Source: Pseudocercospora fijiensis CIRAD86 (Eukaryota > Ascomycota > Dothideomycetes > Mycosphaerellales > Mycosphaerellaceae). From it: a DNA stretch of 64,000 bases. A program made the translations under genes and the position numbers. The notes beneath the pieces were generated by a model. That model had not been told where the DNA came from, searched no databases, and saw only the letters and a list, made by a program, of their open reading frames with translations. Shown here piece after piece: positions 56,361 through 64,000 of the stretch; within the stretch, counting starts at the first letter, position 1, and the number at the start of each line of letters is the position of its first letter. Where the stretch lies: positions 1,483,053 through 1,547,052 of the forward strand of contig NW_006921534.1 of assembly GCF_000340215.1 (NCBI RefSeq). Direction: 5' to 3'.

Positions 56361-59300
56361 TACGCTTCTCTTCTAAAGGCTACGCCCTTATAGCCGGTCT
56401 TTATTCTAATCTTAACCTCTATTACTACTAACTTAGTAGGTCTAATAAGCCGCTTAGTCCGCGCTAAATTAAACGCTTAACTACCTAATTATATAACTAT
56501 GTTAAACCTTACCTCTAATATAATACAATGTTTAACTCTAACTGCGCTATCCCTATATATAATAAACTATAAAGTAATATATATCTATAAGAATTAAGGA
56601 CTATCGACTAATTATAATACGAGCGCGTCTTCCCTACTATAATAGGTAGGCGTACGAGGTATTGCAGCACTACCTCTGTTCTAAGTAATATCGTTCCGAG
56701 TTCTTTGCGTCTACTTTAAAAGACCTAGCAATATTCGTTTTAAGGGCTTATTTCCGTTACTTCCGAGGGCTATTTACTATCGTAGTTTCGCTAGCCCTAA
56801 TTAGTTAGGTTTAGTAGCCTTTAAGTGTTAATTAATCTTATCTTTTTAAAACATAGTTCGTCTAGTTTCTATAGGTAAAGGCTATTATAAGTATAGTAGT
56901 TAAGGTTCGCCTCGCTTAAAGGGTCGGAAAGATCGAGGAGTAACCTATTATCTATAAGATCGACCCTAGCTAGCTTAGCTCTATATTTTTTGCCCTTAGT
57001 TAGTCCCTTAGTTAGTCTATTAGTCGCTTAATCTTTTAACTTAGTTAGCGTAGTATAGGTGAGATTGTTTTTGTAGATATAGTAGCGATAATAAGTAAGG
57101 TTAGTAATAGTAGCGAGTAGGTAATATTAATAATAGCAGCGCTAGCCGTCTTAGCGCTAACTTTACCTTACTCCTAATTTCCTTCTTCGGCTAGTAACGC
57201 TTTAACTAGCAATATACTCCGTAATACTATTACTAATATAGCCGCGCTAGCCGCCGGTATACTACTAGCTCGTAGCGCGACACTATTATCTTTATTACCG
57301 TTATTCGTACGCGCGCGCGTATCGCCCTTATCGATCGCTTAGGCCTTAGGGCCTCGATAGAATAAAGGAATAAGAGGGGGCGCTAAGAGAAGGGTCTTAT
57401 AGGGTACGCTAGTAAAGAGGTAGATTCCTTAAAAGAGCAGGCGGTTAGCTAATAGTTATAGCGCGCTCGTTAACACTCGGTACGCGTTTACTATAGTAGT
57501 ATAGTCTTATTATCCTTTATTACTAACAATTGCTTGCCTCTAATTAGTTAGCTAATAGTACCCCGGGGGTAGCATTAATCCTAGGCCTTTCTAGTAACAT
57601 TATAGGCCCTTAGCCTTCTTCTTGTTCTTTATACTAGTCTAATACTTATCTAACAACTTAGTTATGTCTTTAAAAGAGGCTTTAGCTTCCTACGAGTCCT
57701 ATTTAGGTAAATAGCCTTACTATCTTAGGAGGTATTCCTTCTTACCTTGCCTAGTCCGATACTTTAGAATACGTTCTATAGACTACAGCTCTTTACTATT
57801 AGCTAGTATATCCTCGGATTTAGTAGGCGCTTTATCGCCTTCGCGCTAGTAATATAGTTTAAGGAGGGATACGTAGAAGGTATTATAGATAGTATAATAG
57901 GGTAGAAGCTATAACTAATAGGCCTATACGGAGGAGCCCTTAACTTCTCGAATGCGGAATAGGCTAATGTATCTTAGTGCGAGCTTAGGCCTTGTTTTGC
58001 TATTAGGTAATAGGTGCTTGCGGTCCGCGGATGCGGAGGTTCTTCGTACTAAGTATAACTATATCGCCTTGTTTAAAGGTTATTAGTATATAGCGCTTAT
58101 CGTAGTAGGTCTTTTAGTACTCTTAAGCCTTTATTAGTTTCTTAGCTATCTTAGTATAGATTTCTCGCATCTTCTAGATACGTTCTATTACCGCTAGTGT
58201 TTCTAGTACTTAACGCGCTTCCCTTTCCTTACGCTCGGCCTCGAGCGAGGTAAATAGGTCTTATAGTAAGGTAGCGTTTTGGCCTATTATAGCTATATAG
58301 GGTAAGACCTTAGTTAATAAGTGCACACTATTGTTATATACGAATTCTATAGGTTATAGGAGGTTAACCTAGTTATTAGGGTTCTTATTAATATAGCTAC
58401 GCAGGTACTGCTATAGCGTAGCATTCTGCCTCTCTATCTAACCGTTAGTCTATAAATAGAAGGCTATTAATAGCCGATGCTTCAGTCTTAGCTACAAGCA
58501 AATCTCGCTCTAATAATAAGATATTAGTGTCGATCTACGATTAGACACTATCCCCTTAGGGGTTCCCTAATAGGTATAGAAGATATTAGTCTATAGCGCC
58601 TCTGCTATATTAATAGCAGTCCAATCTTTGCGCGCCGGGATATACCGAGCGCCTTTAGTAAATCGATCTACTATAATAAGGATAGTATTATATACGTCCT
58701 TACTGCCTCTACGCTTAGTAGGCGGAAGGCCTATAATAAAGTCTATTATAAGCTCTACGAATAGCTTCCTAGGAATAGGAAGTAAAGACAACTCGCTAAA
58801 AAGTAAGTGCTTTAGTACTTTACTACGCTAGTATACTACGTAGGTCTATACGTATTCTTTTATTATTTTATATACTATTTACTATTCGGCTAGTAGTATA
58901 TACGCGATAGTAGCTCGTACGACCTCTCTATACTATAGTAACTAGCAAGCTTACTATTATAGTGTCGCTTTAAAAGCTCTTATCTAATCGATTGTTTAGC
59001 GGGGATATAGTATCTGCCCTTAAACTTTAAGTAACCCTTATCGTCGATCGACTAATTATTACTCTTACTAGATCGAGTCGTTCGCCTACTTACAAGCCTA
59101 TTAATACGTTTAATAGCAAAGGCGTCCCTCTGCTAAGTACGCAATAGCTTATCTATAAACGATTTACTATCCCTATTTATAAGGTTATTTAATAGCACCC
59201 TTGCTATCGAACGAGGTACGTATTATATATATCTAATAGTACTAGTAGCCGGAACTACTATAACCTCTTCTATAGTACTGTCGCTATATAGGCTATTACT

Positions 59301-62300
59301 ATAGATAGTAATGTCTTTAATCGAGTTATTATAGCTCGAGCGATCTACGTCCTTTCTAACGTATACTAGAAGAACGACAACTCCGCTATAGTATTTATTA
59401 CCGCCGCGGGGTCCGGAAGTCCGCTTATCCTACGCTTGCTTATTAAAAATACGAGCTATAGCAATCTTATACTATAGGGTTAGAAACAATAAATTAATAT
59501 ACTAAGTCTCGCTATTATAATTAGGTCGCCTCGATAGGCTATCGGTAGGGTTACTTACGCCTAGCTAGTATAATATATTAAAATCGAACCCGGCGAGGTA
59601 GATAGCCTATCTAGCCTATCGACTTATAACCCTAGTAACCTTTGTAATCCTACGGAGGTTGTTATAGTCTATATAGACCTAAATAGGGTACTAAGCACTA
59701 TCGAGATAGTAGCGCTAGTACTTAAAGGCTTCTACGATTGCTAAGAGCTCTTACTCGTAGGTCTCGTAACGACGCTCTATATCGATTATCTTTCGTAAGA
59801 AGAAGGCAATTAGGTACTAGTAGGTGTTATTAGCCTATTATAACATAATAGCTAATATAGCGAACTATAAAGCGTTAGTCTCAATTCGGATCTACTTACT
59901 TAGTACGAAATAGTGCAATAAGGGGACTTTAGTAAAGCGTTGCTTTAGACCGTTAAAAGCGGCTTATACTCTATTAGTCTATTTAAACTCCCTAGATAGA
60001 TTAGCCTTAGTTTTAGTAAGCTTAGTTAGGGGCATTATATGCCGGGAATAGCCTTTAATAAAGCGGCGATAGAAATTAGCGAAGCCGAGGAACGACTATA
60101 GCTCCTTAATTAACGTAGGAATAGGCTATTTAGTAATAGTCTAAATACGGTTAGGGTTAGCCTTAATACTATTAGTTAATACGATAAAGCTAAGGAAGGC
60201 TACCTCCTTAGTAGCGAAGGTGCATTTAGAAGGCTTGCAATATAGTCTATAGGTCCTTAGGCGATCGAGTACCTTACGAACTATAGCCTAGTGCTCTATG
60301 GTATTAGGTAAGTATATATAGACTAGGATATCGTCTAGGTAAACTATATAGAGGTAGTCTAATAGGCCCGACAGGGCCCGATTAATATACGACTAGAATA
60401 TTATAGGGGCATTAGCTAGGCTAAATAGTATAACTAAGTACTCGAAATAGCTATAGCGAGTATAGAAGGCTGTTTTCTATTTATCGCCCTTACAAATGCA
60501 GATACGATAGTACGCATCCTTAATGTCTAATATAGTATAGAAATAGGCGCTAGATAGGCGGTCGAGGGTCTTATTAATAAGCGGAAGTAGACAGCGGTCC
60601 TTAATAGTAATAGCATTAAGTCTACGGTAATTAACACATAGGCGTAGGCTACTATCCTTCTTTAGAACAAACAGGATTAGTGCACTAGCAGGGCTATTAC
60701 TATACTAAATTCGACTATTAGCTAGGTTCTTATCTAGGTATTTACGCAATATAGCAAGCTCTCTTTTACTAAGGTTATAGAGTAGCCTAAAAGGAACCTC
60801 CTTACTATATATAATATCGATCTTATAGTCCGTCTCTTTAAATATAGGCAACGTCGATACTAGGTAGTGTTTAAATACATTAATATAGGTCTCTCGAATA
60901 GGCTATAGGATACAAGCAAGCTAATTAGGGTCTATGCTATTAGGGGGCAGAGGTTTATCGTTATCCCCTAATAGGTCGACTATTAGGTTAGCTAAGGTAG
61001 AGGCTAGTATTAGGTTGCTAATAAATAGGACCCTAATATCGTTAGGGCACTCGCTAATATTAATATATTTAATATCCTCCTTCCTAGCGATTCTAAATCG
61101 CTACTATTAGCTGCCTAGGTCTATAGCTACGGCGTAGTGCTTAAGAATAGGGTTTCTAAGGACAATATCGGATAGAAGGTTGTTTATATCTACTATATAG
61201 GTAGTAAAATCTAATAGGCGCTTATTACTAAGGTCGTCTTTTAGAACTATAGGAATATAGTAGGCCCTATAGGTTAGGTGCCGGGCTTTATTAAACTAAG
61301 CAAGGGTTAGTAGGTTAGCCCTATTTAATTGTCGAAGGTCTAATTGCTTAGCTAGGCGATAGCTAATAAGAGCGCTAACTAAATTTCCTAGATCTAGCAT
61401 AACCTTAGTTTTATAGTTAGTGCTATACGTATTATATACGAGACAGGTACGTATAATAGCTAGCACAATATCGATAGTCTTACGCCGTACGAGGCTAATA
61501 GTTAGTACGGCGCTTACTCCTTTTTCGAAGGTTAGCCTATAGGGGTAGCGTTAGCCGCTAAAAGGTGTTTCCTATATTTAGCGGAAGCGCGGTTAATCCG
61601 GGCCTAATCCCTTAGTTTATCGTATTAGCCTAGTAGATAGCTAGTGCTATTATAGTTAAAGCACTTTAATCCGGTTAGAGGGCTGCTATAGCTATTACTA
61701 CTATTATTAGTCGAGCGGTTAGTATTATAGGGATACGAGCCCCTTCTACGGCCCCTATTACGGCCTCCTCTATATAGCCGTCGGCTACGGCCTCTTCTAC
61801 GGTTATTATTACCGTTCCTATTGTTAGTAGTATTGTTTTAGTAGGAACCTTAGTTTCCTCCGCGGGCACTACGATTGCCGCGGTTAGTACTAGATAGTCG
61901 GATCCTCGATTCTAGTCGTTATTAAAGCTAAACAGCTCGTTTAGCTATTTCTACTTCGACTATAAATTAAATGCGTATTAGGTTAGCCTGTTTAAATATA
62001 CGGCGACGGTCTAATTCGAGAATAAGCTCCTATCTAAGCTTTAGGCATATTTCCGAGATCTATATAGAATTAGTCTTAGTAGGAAGGTCGTCCTCGAGAG
62101 TCTTTAAATAGGCCTCGAATAAGCGAGCCGATTGATTAGTCTTTTATTTAGCTCGAAGATACTAGTTCTAAGCGTATTATTGCCTTAGTATAGAGTTTCT
62201 AAGGGTATCTAGTATAATAGTTTTGTAGGTTTGCTACTAAATAGCGGTCTAGTCGTTAAGGGAGTTAAAATAGTTATTCTAGGTACGCTTTAGGTCGCTA

Positions 62301-63081
62301 TTAATATACTATATAGCGTAGACAACTAATAAATAGTCGTCTAGAAGGGCCCTCGGTGCATTTCGCTAGTTAAGCTCGCAGTTACGAATATAGTCGTTAT
62401 ATTGCTTTCGACTAGAGCTATTAAATACAGTGTAGTCTCTAAGCTTAGTATCCTTCCTCTTCTAAATAGATAATAAAGGCCCCGCTATTAGGTTAGTAGT
62501 AGTTATTAGGGCTTCCTAAAGGCGGCGAAGCTCGAGGAGGTTATCCTTTAGCTATTATTCTTAGCGCAGGGTAGTAAGCCTGTTTTAAGTAGCTTCTTAA
62601 AGTCTCCCTACTAGTTAAGGGCTAAAGGCTAGTTAGCTATATCGACGGTTAACAATGTTATTAAGAATATCGTTAATAGGCAATTCTAGATTATTACCCG
62701 GAATTATAGGTTCTTTATTAATAGGCTCTATACTACTAGTATTGTTATTACTAGCGCTGCTAGCGGCGCCGCGGTTATTGTTATTGCTTCGTAATAAGCC
62801 GGCTATTATAATAAGGGATAGTACTAATAATATATTATAGCCCCTTATAGTACGGATATAGCGGAATTAGTAGGTATCGGCCTAGTATAATTAACATAGT
62901 ATAATAGGCCGTATAGAAGGCCTTGCTTAATAATTAGTACGGTTGTTTTAATAGAGTAGTACGTATAGGTCCTGTTCTCCGGGCGTAATATAGTTAAATC
63001 GATAGTTTTCGTAGCTATACCGCTAAAAGCTTGAAATAAGGACTATCTAGCTACTACCCTTAAAGGGTAGATCGAATACTA

Positions 63082-63278
63082 TATAAGAAGGGTATATTAG
63101 TAGGTAGATGGGATAGTAGTAGGTATAGGTAGTATTCGATAAAGAGCTAGGAGAAGAGAGAGGAAGGCGGGCAAGTTAGCCTATTACTAAGCGCTAAGCC
63201 CTGCCTAAGGCATTAAGACCCTAGCTTTACTCGAGCCTAGTTACATACTAATTACGTATAACCTCTTTAGTCCTAACA
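63082..63278 (-). repeat. 5' LTR of gypsy element 2
   Basis: 197 bp, ending CCTAACA on the plus strand. It differs from its partner mainly by transitions. Confidence 0.88.
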
Positions 63279-64000
63279 ACGATATAGTTATAATAAGACT
63301 AGCGAAACCGCGAATATAAGTTTTAATACTCTAACTACGATCGAAGACCTACTCTCTACCTATATACGTTCTAATACCGACGAGGACCTCGAGCTATATA
63401 ATAGTAGATTAACTGCTATCGCTACCGCTATAGATATAGATACAGATATAGCCTATAGGTATAGGTATAGGTACTCGTCTAGCCGCCGACGAGCGAGTCG
63501 AGATATAATACCTCTTTAGTATTCTAATCGGTAATAATATTAGGATAAGAGACAAGCACTTCTATAAGCGCATTACGCGCATTCAATCTAATACTAAGCT
63601 AGCGCTTCGTCGTCCGCTACGACTCCTTTAAGCGCGATCCTATTAACCTAAAGCTACTTACGTATACTAAGATCTAATAGTTAGTCTTAGATATTAGTAA
63701 GTATAATATAAAGGCTCTAAAGCGTAACGCTACTATACGTTCGCTAGACCGCGTCTTTAAGGATTAGGAAATGCTAGGCACGCTATCTAAGTAGCAATAT
63801 AATGCTCTCTATAATATAGTTTTCGGTAATAGTAATATAGTCTAGTTACTAAAGTAGGAGAAGGACATCGTACTTAATACCTATACTATAATAGTAGGCG
63901 ACGAGGCGTACTGCCTTAGTAAGGAAGATAAAGCAGAAGAGGTAGATAAAGTTAACTAAAGCTAAGTCTTAGTATATAGCTTAGAGTAACCTCTGCTCTC
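63279..64000. repeat. RIP-mutated repeat, family not recognised
   Basis: Continues past gypsy element 2 to the window end. A plus-strand frame around 63680-63957 (KYNIKALKRNATIRSLDRVF, then DEAYCLSKEDKAEEVDKVN) has coding character with TAG stops. I could not establish whether it belongs to the helicase-bearing repeat on the other side. Confidence 0.6.

Larger units (their letters stand above)
56164..63278 (-). mobile_element. Ty3/gypsy chromovirus, second copy, more heavily RIP-mutated
   Basis: 7115 bp, same strand, family and layout as element 1, with 197-bp LTRs. Minus-strand marks: integrase 58791-58591 (IDFIIGLPPTKRRGSKDVY, VDRFTKGARYIPA), a chromodomain-like region near 57700-57750, RT around 60950-60480, and gag low-complexity and zinc-knuckle regions around 61650-61870. 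More CpA/TpG sites are lost than in element 1. No matching 5-bp target duplication is seen (GAGAG on the left, ACGAT on the right). Confidence 0.88.

Noticed and set aside
63279..64000. Possible tyrosine recombinase (Starship captain, DUF3435) in the terminal repeat
   Set aside because: The readable frame does not show the expected recombinase blocks; there is no catalytic R-H-R-Y pattern that I can identify.

Overview
This is nuclear DNA of a filamentous ascomycete (Pezizomycotina, most likely a dothideomycete; genus not determinable from the sequence alone). The evidence is short introns of about 45-110 nt with GTAAGT-type donors and CTAAC/CTGAC branch sites, a HET-domain gene, fungal NADP-glutamate dehydrogenase, SMN, VAP and UBX orthologues, and large repeat blocks in which coding potential is destroyed by CpA-to-TpA transitions, the signature of repeat-induced point mutation (RIP).

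Layout. (1) 1-2060: RIP-mutated repeats with a Tc1/mariner-type DDE transposase remnant. (2) 2.1-32.9 kb: gene island. It starts with disrupted or accessory genes: a ZZ-zinc-finger/SH3 gene abutting the 3' half of an LtrA-like membrane protein gene, a protein of unknown function, a small ORF and a broken gene of the fungal 'MGQRHQ' family. Then come a hypothetical two-exon gene, a HET-domain gene, a sugar transporter facing a GH63-like glycosidase (a probable glycoside uptake and hydrolysis pair), a degenerate ~118-bp tandem array, an F-box-like gene, NOP15, SMN, a UBA/UBX protein, VAP/SCS2, a 64-aa SERF/4F5 protein, a single-pass membrane protein, NADP-GDH with an anomalous exon, and mitochondrial malonyl-CoA:ACP transacylase (MCT1) with a 1-nt frameshift. 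(3) 32,945-33,086: assembly gap. (4) 33.1-45.8 kb: a transposon nest. Long inverted repeats bracket a Tad1-like non-LTR retrotransposon, which is split by a complete 7.1-kb Ty3/gypsy chromovirus (197-bp LTRs, 5-bp target duplication). A 100-N gap lies near its right end. (5) 45.8-52.4 kb: a small gene island with three weakly characterised genes. (6) 52.4-64 kb: RIP-mutated repeats, namely a RecQ-like helicase gene full of stop codons, interrupted by a second gypsy element of the same family.

Reading the window as a whole: housekeeping genes (ribosome biogenesis, snRNP assembly, ER contact/VAP, nitrogen assimilation, mitochondrial fatty acid synthesis) lie within a few kb of RIP-silenced repeats. 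Single-base frameshifts occur in at least four genes, including MCT1, which should be functionally important. Part of this is therefore probably sequence error rather than biology, and each case is flagged. The most unusual signals are the strand-asymmetric mutation pattern of the non-LTR element (TpG and CpG almost absent, CpA retained), the long inverted repeats around a retroelement nest, the garbled substrate-binding segment of GDH, and the ZZ-SH3/LtrA junction.
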